Assembly (NCBI GenBank): GCA_964036295.1
Contig: OZ038466.1
Span: forward strand, 26,295,997 to 26,359,996
Origin: Plumapathes pennacea
Taxonomy: Eukaryota > Cnidaria > Anthozoa > Antipatharia > Myriopathidae
Length of the DNA: 64,000 nt
Reading direction: 5' to 3'
Shown: in pieces, positions 27,572-40,335 of the stretch
Layout of the letters: each line of letters begins with the position of its first letter
Position numbering within the stretch: the stretch's first letter is position 1
The notes under the pieces: generated by a model
The model's input: the letters and a program-made list of their open reading frames with translations, nothing else
Told to the model about the DNA's origin: nothing
Databases searched by the model: none
Program-made: the position numbers and the translations under genes

Positions 27572-27933
27572 GAGAGCTTAAGCACCAGGACGGGAGAGGA
27601 CGACGACAATGTCGGTGAAACAATAGAACTCATTGCAGAAGACAAAATTCGCACGTGATTCTGTGAAATTGACATGACTATCTCGGGTCGTCGTGCTCTC
27701 GCGTGCGACTTCAAATGCTTCTTTTTTAGGCTGTTGTCAGGACGTGGACGACATTTAATTTGAGAAATCACAAGAATAGTTCTTCTTAGCACGAGACGAT
27801 GAAAGCAATAGAACTTCGGAAAACATTTGAACAAATTAAGAACAGGCAAAGTTACAAAGGCATAAGGAATACGGAGACACTTTTTTCCTGGTTCTTCGCG
27901 TTGCCGTCGCCGTCCTAGTTTGCTTAAGCTCCC
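27572..27933. mobile_element. MITE with TAATA target-site duplication
   Basis: The left end GAGAGCTTAAGCA...AGGACGG and the inverted right end GGGAGCTTAAGCA...AGGACGG flank a 362-bp non-coding body. TAATA directly repeats on both sides (27567-27571 and 27934-27938), as expected from insertion. A truncated relative lies at 602-745. The right border coincides with the stop codon of the neighbouring minus-strand gene: the final G of that TAG is the first base of the element. Confidence 0.75.
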
Positions 27934-29216
27934 TAATAACAAGGCTCTACAAAGCCTGGTTCCTCGGTTGTGTTATTTACCGCGAGCCATCTGTTTAGCC
28001 ATTCCTCGCACTTGGCATTTACGTCAATAAACTCCTGTTTGCCCGTAACCTTTAACACACACTCTTTAGTTAAACTGATAGACGATACTTCGCTGTCATC
28101 CTCCACATTTTCCAGACATTTGTCAAAACTCTCGTTTTTCTGTCGGTAGTCTCCGGACAGCTGTCGTGTTCTCTGAGCCTTCGGGTTTTTCGCTCGGCTT
28201 TCTGCAACTATTTTATCCTGCACTAGATTTCCAACATTATTCTCACCTGCTCGCCGTGATAAAAGCCTTCGCCGATTTTTTAAAAGAGCAACTGAGATTC
28301 CGTAATCTTCCCGAGGGCTGTTGCGCGCTTTTCGCTCCATTTTCACTCTGTGCTCGTACGCATGCTCTGAACACTGGGAAGAGAAGATCGTTTGCCCGCA
28401 ACTGGGCAGCACCATGAAGGAATGGCTGATCTCTTTATCGCTAATAAAACTTTCAGTACTGAATGAATCAGGGTCTCTTCCCAAATCTTCGGTCACCTCT
28501 GTGTTCCAAGTGATATGATTGGCTTGTTGTGACTGTGCATCTTGTGTCGGTTTCACGTTTCTCATCCTTCCTATGTTAGTACTACTCTTTGTGTCTTTCA
28601 AGACAGGAGAGAGTTTCACTGCTGGTCTTTTCGTCTCCTGGTACTCCTGACTCGGTACGGGTGGACGGTCATGGTCCGAAGCGAGTGATAAATCTGAGCC
28701 GCATCGATTGCTTTCAGGCGAGTGTGCAGTTTGGGCTCCAGTAGTCAAGCTGTCCAAACGCTCATCAAAAAACCCACTGTCCGACCGTGCTTTCGATAGC
28801 CTGCTCTTTTGTCTTTTGTCGAGTTTCACAATATTGTTGCTCATTGCGCTCGACGACTCGACGTCATGCTTTGAATCAACAAAAAGCTTGCAACCTGTAA
28901 GTCCATCAAGTTCCTTTAAACCTTGCTCAATGTCGGACGTCCAGCTTTCTTTGAGCCGTCCTTGTTTTAGAAGAAGTCTTCTTTCAGTGCGTGATAGTGG
29001 GTTTTCTACGGGCGTTCGCATATTCGTCACATCACACGATTGTTGAACGAGTTGGGTCGTCTTAATGTCCGGTAAAACAAGACTCCGTTCCTGAAGAATC
29101 ATTTCTCTCACTGTGTGTCTGTTCGCTAAAGTATTTCCCTTTCTGAGTTTGCCTCGCTCATGCACAGGCGATGAACCCGACGGAGATAGTATCACTTCAG
29201 ACGTTAAACCAAACAT
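27933..29216 (-). CDS. Unrecognised intronless gene, 427 aa
   Basis: One uninterrupted minus-strand frame runs from ATG 29216 to TAG 27933. I do not recognise the protein. It is hydrophilic and largely disordered in appearance, without signal peptide or membrane helix. It has a basic stretch (DKRQKSRLSKARSDSGFFDE, near 140-160) and a more ordered-looking C-terminus rich in Trp and Cys (KCEEWLNRWLAVNN). The length of the open frame and its ordinary composition support a real gene. The stop codon lies on the border of a MITE, so the original C-terminus may have been longer. No splice site pair suggested further exons. Confidence 0.6.
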   Translation of the reverse strand: MFGLTSEVILSPSGSSPVHERGKLRKGNTLANRHTVREMILQERSLVLPDIKTTQLVQQSCDVTNMRTPVENPLSRTERRLLLKQGRLKESWTSDIEQGLKELDGLTGCKLFVDSKHDVESSSAMSNNIVKLDKRQKSRLSKARSDSGFFDERLDSLTTGAQTAHSPESNRCGSDLSLASDHDRPPVPSQEYQETKRPAVKLSPVLKDTKSSTNIGRMRNVKPTQDAQSQQANHITWNTEVTEDLGRDPDSFSTESFISDKEISHSFMVLPSCGQTIFSSQCSEHAYEHRVKMERKARNSPREDYGISVALLKNRRRLLSRRAGENNVGNLVQDKIVAESRAKNPKAQRTRQLSGDYRQKNESFDKCLENVEDDSEVSSISLTKECVLKVTGKQEFIDVNAKCEEWLNRWLAVNNTTEEPGFVEPCY

Positions 29217-30995
29217 GGCACTGTGATTACTTCACGACTTGTTTCTCACAAACACAGCCTCAAATATTCCGTTGTCAAACAAATTAACAGTCAACACAAA
29301 GACATAAGTAACAGACCGCTGATCTAACCGGGCGTTGCGCTCAAAGAAACCGACTCATGGTCCGCTGAAGATGCTCGAAGGTTCCAGCTGATCTGGGGTT
29401 GCAACACTTCCACCTCGTGTCGTAAATTCTTTCGATTTTTTTTTTCAAAACGCTGGAATTAAGGAAGCTCAAGCCTCTATTTGGCTAACAACCCGCTTTT
29501 GTTTTCAGTCAAAAAGGTATTCTTTTCAAATGCATTTGCCGCCTGGTAGCAATTAAACGCCCGTTATTAACCATGCGATTTGGAACAAACGGATTTCTAC
29601 TCTTGGGCTTTTCCGTCCACTCACCGCCCTACAACCTTGGTTTGGTATTTTCAGCAACATAACCGTCTCCAGACTTCACTCATCCTCTGGCGTGTTTACT
29701 CTTTTTTCTTTTACGCATTATCAGTGTTGCATTAAATGGAAGCATTGTCTTAGCTACTGTTCAAAAATGCCAAGAGTTCGCTCAACCTTGACAGCCAACA
29801 AAAGCTCTGTCAGCGTCACGTTCAGTGATGTCCGTTCCGTTTAAAAAAAAAATTAATGTATTAAAATAACATGAAGCAATCTTTTACTTCAGTACCGACT
29901 CTAAGTTTGGAGTTCCTGGCCAAGTCAGTATAGTTTTACAAGTGTTGGACTGTTCTGCGATAGTAAACCTGCAATCTTGCGCAATGACCGCTGACCCAAA
30001 AACTAAAATAATCGTGCGGGTCTCGCTGACGTTTGGCTGTGCGATCACCATATTTTTGAGTCAGTGGTCATTGGCACAAAACCGTGGGTTCAAAGTACAT
30101 ATTTTGTAGACTTGGCCATGAAATTGAGTCTATACTCCAATATATATTTTGCCTTTTTTACTTTGATCTGCGCGACTTTGTAAGTAGAATTCATTTACAA
30201 AACAATTTAACAATTCTTTGCAGACCAAGACAACATTGCCTTCCTTCCTTCTGCTTTACAAAGTTAAAAAACAAACAAATAAAAAAACTCGTCATCAACG
30301 TGAATGCTTGTTTTATTGAGATTTAGTTCGCTTAACAATTCGCTAAGCACAAAAATAGACATTCTATCTTGAACGTTACTACACATTACAGTAGATCGTA
30401 TTTGGTGATTACCTAAACGTTTCACTAAAAACTTCATTGGTGGCGTTTCCGAGTTTCACTTTGAGTGAGTGGCCTAGCATCCCTGGCCGTACACATTTCT
30501 TCCTCTACATGCTTTGAGGGGCTGCTTACATTAAGCTGCGCCTCTAGCTTGAAATTCGTCTGCTAACTGCTTATAAAAGTGTTTTCAAGGTCGAAAAAGT
30601 GAATAAGATTTATTTTTTTGTAGAGTTGAACCTCGCAGTACCAGAGTTTCAATACGTTTATAACGAAGTCCAAAATGTTGGTTTTGACTGGCAAATGTGA
30701 ATGCAAGAAGAGTCATAAGAGGGTTCAACATACGCCTGACTGATACTGTTTCATACTGGTTTATGGACTCATATGATATAATTTCAATTTCTTTTTCTCG
30801 AGTTTTCAAGTTGAATTCTGTATTTGTCCAATTTCTACGTTCATTTATTCTTTATGAAATACAAATATCGACACTCACATCACTCAAGAGGTTTTAGGTA
30901 TATAGTTAGATACTCAAATTATGTCGTTTTCAAAAGTCGTCGGCACTCGCAGCTGAATTGAACGCATCATGAAGTGACCGTCGAACCGGCTTCAC
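29217..30995. other. Intergenic stretch upstream of the 427-aa gene
   Basis: AT-rich sequence with the presumed promoter of the 427-aa gene at its left edge and the 3' UTR of the sorting nexin gene at its right edge. Nothing else was recognised. Confidence 0.35.
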
Positions 30996-33900
30996 TTACG
31001 AGTCTTGCTCATCTTGCTCTTCGTCGTCTCCTATTGACTGAAGTGCTGCTTGCCAGGCTTCCAGACACTGCAGAAATAAATGAAGAAAACGTGCTCAAAC
31101 TCCATGCTCGGTAAGCTACTACGTGTTGAAGCAACTCTATCACTGTCAAAAGTATATTTTAGCCCAGTTCAGACTAGAAAACTACCACCTCCTCATGAAC
31201 TGTCAAGTGAAATCCGAAAATCGTGGCCACCCAAATGAAAGCTCTCAATGAGTACATTCTAATAGCAATGTTCACTTGAAAGAAACCCAAAGGTGTGATC
31301 ACTAAAACTAGTCAAGCTCCCAGGATGTTCTTGTTTAGCATTTTAAAGTTCTATTTAGATGAGGAAATGTTAACTAGTGTAAACTATCTATGTTGATGTG
31401 TAAATGAGAGAAAGAACATCGATAAGTTCGCACACCTCTTGGTAGCAGGTCACGTGTCTGTCAGCGTACTCGCACAGCAGATCACTGAAGTCACTTCGCT
31501 TGTTCTCGTGCCATCTCTCAATGTCCGCCTTCAAGTCGCTGTTCGCGCACTCAAGACGATCAGCACCTGACTCTACCAACTTGGTGAGCTGAGTCAACGA
31601 ACGAGACGTAACAGTGTTACTGGAGAGCAAAGTATGTTTCTTACGAGAATACAAAACACGCGTTTTACCACGTGTGATACGCCACGCCCACTTTCTAGGC
31701 GCGCATGTATTACTGGTTGCTTTCGAGCGCTAAACTGTATTAAACGCCGCATTTCTATTGTGTCTAATGAACAAATGACACACAAATGTACCTAATCTTA
31801 GACGTTGAATTAACATTTAAACTAAGATGTTCGATTCTTTCAAATTCTGAAAGAACGTTTATGTTGTATTATTGTTTATATGTTTCTGCTTGGAGCGAGT
31901 ATCACCTCTTCAATGTTGGAGTCCAGGCGTCCTCGTTTTTCTTCCTTCGCTTGTTCGGATTCTTTACCGAAAAAAGAGCCGAGTGATCGACCTCCGCTGC
32001 TCCCTTTTTCCAGCTGTAACAACAGAGACTTGCATTAACAAATGTTGATAAACAAGGAACAACAACAACAACTAACAACACCAACAACAACAAAGGCAGC
32101 TACAACAACAACAACGAAAACAACAACAGCAAGGGCAACAGAAAGAGCAACGTTAAACCAAACAAACAAAAGCACTGTAACAGGATTCACACTTACCTCA
32201 TCTTTGTCACTTCTCTTCCTGGACAGCTCCTCCAGTGTCACTTCATATTCCATCTGGATAGTATCTCTTTGTTTAAGAGCATTCTGTCAGCAACAACACA
32301 AACAAAATGTCAGACACGATGTAAGAGACCAACAACACTACTCAGGCGGGGAGGGGTGGCCATGTGCATTCTTGATGAAACCTTTAAAGTTGCTTACCCT
32401 AACTGCATCACTGTGCAGAATGTATTCATGCAAAGGACCCATAAACCGGGAATCTTGAGACTTGAGCTGCAGTAAAGTGACAAACGTAATTCAGTCAACC
32501 CAACACGCAATGCATTTTCGTTGGTATGCAAATGACTTGACAATAATAATGAGTTATGACGTACATGTGGACATGATTTAGTGAGTTAGTATTTTGTACT
32601 TACCAATTTTTTCTTGGCTGCACTGCTTTTATCCACAGCATCTGCCGTGGCCAACATTGGTGCAGCAAGTTTGGTCTCGGAGTTTGCCCACAGACGGTAG
32701 ATTGGTGAATACTCCTTATAGTTCTCCAGAATATCTGAAAAGGGGAATAGAACCATTACTCTAACCAATGTTGCTGCTGCAAAGAAGAAGTACATTGTAC
32801 TTTGAATCACAACACTGATGGGTATTACCCACCAAATCGTTCCTTGGCTATCTTGTCAGAGATAGACTCCACAGTAACAATCTTTTCTCGGAAGCTCTTG
32901 GTATATTCTGCCATCTCTTGAAACTCTGGTTCCCTGGACTTTAACATCCATGATGATGCCATGCTCCTCATGGAGTCACTCATCCTGCTCACGAGCCCTG
33001 GGCTCTGCTTCTTCACTGAGGTGAGTTCCTAAAGACAAACAAACCTTCAATCAGAAAACCTGCTGTAAAACTTTGTCACCTCATCTAGTTCAGCTGCAGA
33101 TTTCCACTGAAACACAAATGCCCTGACTACCAAAGCCAGCTGAGCCACACTTAAAACATTACAAGACAGTACAAGTTCTTGACAACATTACAAGACAACT
33201 TATTGACAAACATGGACACCACAGTACTCACCCAGGACTTAGCAGTCAAGAAGACATGGAGGCAGTCATTAAATGACATGACCGGGTGGTCAGCAATACG
33301 GTTCAGAAACTTGTTCAACGCTATCTGCCGTGCCTGGAGGAACTCTGTTGAAAACCTGTCAAAGCGCTTGCTGATTGAGTGCTTCTCTGGCAAGGGCTGC
33401 AAAACACAAACAGAATAGTAAAATGTAATTATAATAATTTTATAAGCTAACTTTGTAAATAATGTAATGTTGATGAGGATACATGGTGCTGAATGTGTGG
33501 CAATAAAGCAGTGACAGATATATACAGATTGTGAGGAGCATATCTCACTGGAATAATATGAGTTGGGTATGTTTCTTCAAGCCTCTGCCTTAACCACAAA
33601 AAGTCCTGGTAACGCCTTCTGACACTGTACTCTGGATGATCAAACTCTCCTCTAGTGGTCTGATGAAAGAACAAAGAATAAAACAGTAATAACTTGCCTA
33701 CAGAAAATGGAAACAATCATAATGAACATATTACCACCTACCAAACATAAACAAAAAATATTGCAATTCTACAGAACAGTTCTCAATATTTTATCATCTT
33801 TCAGGGGTGGGGCATTTGATCTCTCCTACAGGAATTTGATTCTGAAAAAGTCAAATACTACAACAGCCCCTTGCCTAATGTCAGTAAAGTTAACAGGCAC

Positions 33901-34977
33901 ATTATTTTCTTCACATTTCATTTACTGTTTGATACAATTCAGAATCAGCAATTAAAAATCCTTGTCATCTGCAATGTACCTTGGTTGAGACATTATAACT
34001 GACATATCCTCCAACATGTTTTTCTGGATCATCTACCACTACACACAGATCTTTCACAGTGTCATGGCGAATAGGAGCAGGGCTGTCTATCTTCAGAGAA
34101 TCCATGAGTGCTTCATTCTGATCAAGGCTCGAGTCCAAAACTGACGAGTCACCAGGGTCTTCCACACTCTGAATAAGGACAAAAAATCCAAAAGTTTCAT
34201 GTAGTCATCCAGCCCAAGTGAGTCACGTATGTAACACAGAAAACTGTAACATGACTAGCTCACATGATTGATGCATTCTTTCCTACCATCTTATTCTTGT
34301 ACATCTTCTGATAATTAGCTCACATAATTTCCCCCTTCCATTAACTGGGTTACATCAACTTTAGTCTTCCATCCACCTACCTCTCAGCTATCTGCAACTC
34401 ATGTATGATTCTGATATTTTCACGATTATCCTCACTCCACCGCACCCCCTGGGGGGTGGGGGGGGGTATATATACTTTAGTCAATGTTCAGTGAAGAGTA
34501 GGTATTTAAAGTCTAAGAACGTCTTTTTTTTAATTACATTGTATAACCTTATTTGTCCCTGTTCATTATCTCATAGCATAGGATCCGAGTCACAAATCAT
34601 TAAAAACGCCCGTTCACGTAGGAAAAAATACAAACACGAGAAAGGCCGCAGGTTCAAAAGATTTACATTTAATGGAGTAGGTCTCAAAATATCTGATGAA
34701 AAAAAAATTGCTTCACGTCGTGGCTGGGAAGTATTTTAATGACTGCTTCAAAATGGTCGATGCGTTCTGAGAGTTCCGATCGATGACTCATTCACGGTTT
34801 TGTTTTGTAGTCGGCCAACAATGAAGCTTCATTAGGTCTACATTAGCGAAATACGCGCCTTTTATCTAAATATGTGAAACGGGGACAAACCTCTGGTAAG
34901 AAAGCGGCTAATGAGTCTGAAACTTCAGTTTTCCCATTAGAATCTCCATTCGGAAGATTGCTATCCACGTCCGCCAT
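30996..34977 (-). CDS. SNX30: Sorting nexin of the SNX7/SNX30 type (PX-BAR)
   Basis: Eleven minus-strand exons: 34977-34891, 34168-33980, 33659-33549, 33396-33232, 33028-32833, 32734-32604, 32466-32398, 32283-32197, 32013-31906, 31588-31436 and 31067-30996. All phases agree and give 455 aa (human SNX7 and SNX30: about 451 and 437). The PX domain (about 72-180) shows [16 protein letters not shown], the phosphoinositide-binding VRRRYQDF at 105-112, PLPEKH and LNRIADHP. The rest, with [22 protein letters not shown] and [16 protein letters not shown], is the membrane-curving BAR region. These proteins bind PI3P on endosomes, pair with SNX4 and act in recycling and autophagy. The last acceptor but one was chosen by phase (31588, after CAG). 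SNX7 and SNX30 cannot be told apart by eye. Confidence 0.9.
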
Positions 34978-35088
34978 ATTGTCCTTGAAGAAACTAATCG
35001 ATTAAAAGTCGGCTGTGCATGTGACCCGATTATCATTTCGGTTCATTTCGGTCGATTTAAAAATGGCGGCCATCTGATTGAAACGGAT
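34978..35088. promoter_or_regulatory. Bidirectional promoter between SNX30-like and ARL16
   Basis: Only 111 bp separate the two divergent start codons. The interval contains AAAATGGCGGCCATCT (about 35059-35075), a good match to the YY1 motif seen in TATA-less bidirectional promoters. There is no TATA box at a useful distance. Confidence 0.65.
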
Positions 35089-35652
35089 ATGGCAGAAACG
35101 CAAATTCTTGTTCTGGGGCCAGAGGGAGCGGGGAAAACTTTGATGCTGAAAAGGCTTCAGACTATATCCTCTCAACAAAATCTGCCCCAACGCGGCGCAC
35201 ATCCACCAGAGCTTGGTATGGCGCCAGTGACTATTCCCACAGTCGGCGTTAATTTAGCGACTGTCACTTTCAACAAACGAAAGATCACTTTACGAGAACT
35301 TGGAGGAGTAATGGGACCAATTTGGGCGAACTACTTCAAAGATGCAAGTCGTTTGGTGTATATCATGGACGCTGCAAACCAGGTCCAGCTATCGTCATCT
35401 TGTATTCAACTTCTGGAAGTGTTGTCTGCCAAACAAACACAAGCGATGGCGGTTTTATTGATTTTCAACAAACTCGACTCGCCTAGTTTTATGAACATGA
35501 CTGAGTTACACGGTATCATTCATCTTAAAGACATAAAGGCTTTTGCCAAACAAGACATCACTGTTCTTGAGGCAAGTTTCCAAACTGGGCAAGGAATGGA
35601 GGAAATAATCAAATGGCTTACACGGGCAGACGACACATCGTCCTCAAGATGA
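35089..35652 (+). CDS. ARL16: ARF-like GTPase ARL16
   Basis: A single exon encodes 187 aa. The P-loop is GPEGAGKT (about 10-17). The switch I threonine lies in TVGVN, the G3 region is RELGG rather than the usual DxGG, and the G4 motif is NKLD. The phrases GPIWANYF, LVYIMDA and FAKQDIT match my memory of human ARL16, which shares the unusual RELGG, so this is a family trait and not damage. The N-terminus lacks the myristoylated amphipathic helix of ARFs. Vertebrate ARL16 has been linked to ciliary protein export from Golgi; the role here is inferred. The gene is divergent with the sorting nexin. Confidence 0.92.
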   Translation: MAETQILVLGPEGAGKTLMLKRLQTISSQQNLPQRGAHPPELGMAPVTIPTVGVNLATVTFNKRKITLRELGGVMGPIWANYFKDASRLVYIMDAANQVQLSSSCIQLLEVLSAKQTQAMAVLLIFNKLDSPSFMNMTELHGIIHLKDIKAFAKQDITVLEASFQTGQGMEEIIKWLTRADDTSSSR

Positions 35653-36410
35653 ACGTTGATTGAATATATGTTTACACATGGCATCTGAACACACCATTGT
35701 ATCTTTGGCACTGTGTTAAACATTGTGTGTGCAGATATATACAAACCATATTATTGAGTTTTTTTAGAACTCTGATTATGTAAAAAGAAGTTCCCCACAC
35801 TGTATTTATAGTACACTCATATTTATTGAAGAGTCAGGTATAATATATACAAAGTTATAGCATAATATTGCTGTTATAACTTACACCAGCCGAGTACATG
35901 ATGCTATGCACTACAACTATGTTTCCTCAGTAAAAGGGCCCGGACTCTTTGAGTATCTAACAGAAATTTTTGCTATTTCCTATAATTTTTCCCCAAGTTT
36001 TGCAGTTATTGCTATTATAAAATTATTGTTTATATAATATGAAATAATATTAAAACAGTGTTACCACAACAAGGACAGTACATTGCAAAACTAAAATGTT
36101 ACTTAGTCATTAAAAAAAAATTTTTCCTGAACAGATGTGAAACTTCAAAACACTATGTGGACAATAATCATGAGTACTACTGTAAGACTGGCCAGGTATA
36201 AGCGATTATTGCACTCAGGCAGTCAAGTTAAATGTTCTCTTTTAACCATCAGTTGTCATGTAAGAAGAACATAGTATCTGAGACCTTGCTTAGAAAAAAA
36301 TATAACACAGTAGTTGATGAACTATAAAATCTTCATTTCTATGACAATGCTTGGGCAAATGTGTGCATTGAACTTAGTTTAGTAGTGAGCAAATCAATAT
36401 GCTGACTTGC
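35653..36410. other. Convergent 3' interval of ARL16 and cystinosin
   Basis: AT-rich sequence that presumably holds both 3' UTRs. Nothing else is recognised. Confidence 0.35.
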
Positions 36411-39400
36411 TCACACAATGTTCTGATAGGAATTTGAACCTATTGAGTCTACTAGACCAGGATCCTTGGGATCTGATGTGCCAACCACTTCATAGTATTC
36501 CTTGCTACGTCCATAGAGACAGTAATGCTGTACCATGAAGAATGCATCAAATAAGATGCTAATGGCACCCAGGCCAAACTTAGTGAAATCTCCAAAGATA
36601 GAATTCCAGTCATCTGAAGAGCCAAGAACAACAACAATGACAAAGCAAAAAAGTACTTTTGTTGGTAAATTTTGTTGTAACATGAGTCCTCCTGCATTTT
36701 CTGCAAACTGGGCTCTAAGTCTTCTAACTGCTTAAGTGAGCAAAATATCAGAAAGTGTTAGGAAAAATAACTTACCATTATTGTATGCAAGCAGGAACAT
36801 TTGAAGTATACTGAATGAGCCACCAGTGCAGTCAAGCAAGATGTTTCCTATACTCCATCCCTGGGTACTTTGACGTTTGTAGTTCATCCATGCCTGCAGA
36901 AAATAACAACAATAATGTTCTCTAGCAAATTGAGACAGAATTTGACTTGCTTTATTGAATGTCAACCCTTGCCAAACCTGTTTTGCTACAGCAACCAACG
37001 GCCTTGGACTTATTTCCCATTTTTTTATTTTCAAAGGGAAGTATATTCAAAGATCCTTGGTCACTCAGATTGGTCAGTGTGTTTGAGTACACACGCACAG
37101 TCCCACACACACACACATACACACACACACACCTTTAAAATGAATACAAACCTGTGGGATGTATTTGATGAGAGTGACACCAATCTTGATGTAGGAGAAG
37201 TAGTAAAGGTATGTCAGCCAGGTAACTTTGTGGCATAGAGTTACCACAAGAGCAACACCAGCAAACAACCAAGACCCACTGACCAATATTCTACAGACAA
37301 TGGAGACGCGTTGACTGGCTCGCTGAAAAGAATAGGTAAAACATTAATTTTACTGTTAATAATGGTACTGACAAATATACCCACCTGGCAAATACTGATA
37401 GTAAACCTGCATACAAATTCTGCTCCCTAAACAGAGACCTGCCCCTATCTTTAGTAAGAGAGTTTATCAGGTGTAGAGCACAAATTTTGGTTGAGATACT
37501 AACATTAAGAAACATCATTTAATTTGGATATCTGCAGTTGAACACACTTTGTGAATAAAAAAATGTTCACATACTCACTTCATAAATTAAACACTGGACT
37601 ATTGTTATTAAGGTGAGTGTGACAGCGTGTATTGTGAAGAAGACATCATTGGGTTGAACTGGATTCACTCCTCTTGGGTGCTTGTCCTTGTACTCTTTCT
37701 GAAAGACAGTGATTTTAGACACCTAGTTTATAGAATGCAAAAGTCCTCGACAGAAAAACAAGTGAAGGAATAATATTATTGGACAAATGAATGAAGAAAC
37801 AAATATTGTGAAAGAATGAGTGAAAAATGTTTGGAATGAAGAGATGGGACATAACAGAAACAAAGTGTTACTGACCATGACTTCTGGAACCCAAAACATG
37901 CCAACATTAAAGAGTCCATAGAACACAAATCCAGTCAAGTTGTAAGCCAAAAAATCAAAATTTAAACCAACAACACTGAAAATTAAAGGAGAAACATTTA
38001 TATTGGTTAGAGCAATGCACATGCATCTCAGTTGATACTGTAAGTAGTCAGGTTATATATTACATATATATATACCAGCAATAATCATAAGTTCATAAGT
38101 GATGATTCTGTATTTGTCTCAACTTGGTTGATTGTGCAGATTGCAATGTTGTTATATATCTGAATGAAGCAAGAAGTGTCACATGTGGACTGCAGTCAAG
38201 GAAGAGTAGTTTATACACAGTACCAACCTTTTCCTCTTCCAGTTTAGATAGACCTGAAACAGAAGCAAAATAGTACTTATCAGGGTAAAATCCATTATTG
38301 GCAATGTAGCAAATTCTAGAGTATTGACAAAATAAAAATGTTTCAAATGGTACTCACTTGTGGGTAAAAAGAAACAGACCAAGCTACAAAGTAAATCCAA
38401 CCAATTATTGCATTTATGATTGCCAAGACTTCAGAATGGATGACCTGGACATCAACTGTGACTGATTTGGTACTGAAACAAGAGTCATGGTACAGTTTAA
38501 TCATCATTTTACTGTTTCTTTTACAGTGATCAGTAATAATGGGCCTTCAAGTGAACAATATTGACTATTTGAACAGGAAAATGTGTCAGCATGACATGTG
38601 TGACATTCTTACTTGACTATTCCACTATTGATTGGTTGTGAACCATTCCGGACTGTAACATTGGCTACCGTGATGACAGCTTTTCCAGCTCCTGTACCAG
38701 TCACATGTACAGAAACTGGAACAGCTTTTAGCCCTGATGGTACACTGACCTAAAATTAGACAATACAAAAGTGGACAAAAAAAAAAAAAAAAAAAAGAAA
38801 AAAGGTGGACATGAAAATATGGCATTTTGAGTGAACTTAGATAATTATATTTTTTAAAGCTTGGATTATAGTAAATCATCCAACTAACCATTTTTTCTAC
38901 AGTGGCGTGCGATGGCTTGTCACTTGTAAGGTGAACTGTCACAGAAAGGTTTCCAAAGGCTTCACTACACAGTGACAGACAGAAATACAGTGTTTAGATA
39001 TTGGCAATGTATAGTAGATGATACAATTCTTGGGCTGGGGGGCAGAACTCCCTACATAGGCTGTTTGGGAGGGCTCCACCTAACAGGTGACCCTTTTTAA
39101 GCCAGAGGTATAAAAAGTGAAAAGAAAATATTTTCACAGAGGTTCTAAAACTTGTGCCTTGATTGAGGTCTTCCATAATATATCAAATTGCTAAGTAGTC
39201 AGGTAGACTTTTTCTGGATGTCTTCTTTTTCAAAGGATGAAAGGGGGCAAGTATTTACTAGAGTCGCTATTTGGACCCTAGCATAACCTGCATGGCAATG
39301 CAGGCATTCCCAATTGTTTCAGGTAAATTTTCATCTGGGAGTAGAAATGGAGTGAGGAGAGTGGATAGTGGAGGAGGGGGAAGTCGGGCCAACCCCTGGC

Positions 39401-39891
39401 CCAGTCCTACTCCTGAAAAAAAAAATCCACTTGAAACAAATGAAAATGCAGGCTAACCCCTGGATGGTAAGGCATTGAAAGTCTGGGCACAGCCTCCACA
39501 TTTATTCAAGTGTCGACTGGTCGGTGCATTGATGCAAATATTCACCTTGGTAATAATTTAAAATGGGCTGAAGAACCAATTTCAACGCTAATCTTGTCTT
39601 TGCCAGTAATCTGCAGCTTGATCACTTCACCTAATAACGTATGAGAGAAATCAAACCAACAAACAAACAAATTAATGATACACCACTGAAACAGGGAGCT
39701 AAGATTTTACACTCACATGGAGACCCGATAAACATTATCTCAGGTCATCAGTCTAGAAATGTATAAAACAAGACACGTACATGTACGTTTATAGTCTAAG
39801 AGCTGTTATACAAACCTTGAACAACATTGCTTTGGGATGTTAACGACGATATTAAATACACCAACAGCGACACAAGAAAGAGAGACCCCAT
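36411..39891 (-). CDS. CTNS: Cystinosin, lysosomal cystine/proton symporter
   Basis: Minus-strand exons 39891-39816, 39630-39546, 38964-38889, 38749-38613, 38472-38358, 38253-38228 (26 nt), 37975-37876, 37698-37579, 37322-37152, 36893-36776 and 36613-36411 give 408 aa (human 367). A signal peptide and N-glycosylated lumenal domain (NVTVRNGS) precede seven helices. The two PQ loops end SFYPQ (Q163) and KYIPQ (Q302). Other signatures are [34 protein letters not shown] and [10 protein letters not shown]. The tail ends SYQNIV, and YQNI fits a Tyr-based lysosomal sorting signal like the human GYDQL. The protein exports cystine from lysosomes. It is head to head with MRPL55, 444 bp between start codons. 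Confidence 0.95.
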
Positions 39892-40335
39892 GAGTGAAAC
39901 GGACGAAATCAATGATCAAGCTCTGATGCAAAGACTGTCCCCTCTAAACTTTAAAGTTGACTGCAGTAAGACAGCTGCAAGCACATTCATTCACGTGAGC
40001 GTCACTCACTAGACACGCACATGATATACTCACATGATTACCACGCGCCTGCAGGTAAACAATAAGACAGCGGCATAGCGCTTTAGTGCAACACAGTGCC
40101 ACGGGACAGCGGTCAACTATTCAAGATGGCGGCAGCGGCGAGGTTAGAGCAGTCGATTTTATACAGGCCGTGCGACTCAAGTATACCATTACAATGGGTG
40201 TAGTTTAGCGAGGGGACATCTGTATTTATATACTTTTATATGTGATGTGTCTCGTTCTGTCAAGTGATATTTGCATGTACAGACAGCAAATGATCAGCAC
40301 AACTTACGTGATGCTTGTTTTGTTACTGTTCCACC
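39892..40335. promoter_or_regulatory. Shared promoter region of CTNS and MRPL55
   Basis: The divergent start codons enclose 444 bp. CAAGATGGCGGCAGCGGCG near 40123 is a YY1-like initiator motif on the MRPL55 side. There is no TATA box I would trust. Confidence 0.5.

Noticed and set aside
27505-27942. 145-aa minus-strand frame
   Set aside because: It lies almost entirely inside the MITE and shares its sequence with the copy at 602-745.
32042-32458. Plus-strand Thr/Gln-rich frame
   Set aside because: It reads an ACA/CAA low-complexity tract in a sorting nexin intron and crosses real minus-strand exons.
37099-37132. CA-repeat tract as a possible regulatory element
   Set aside because: Ordinary dinucleotide microsatellite in a cystinosin intron.
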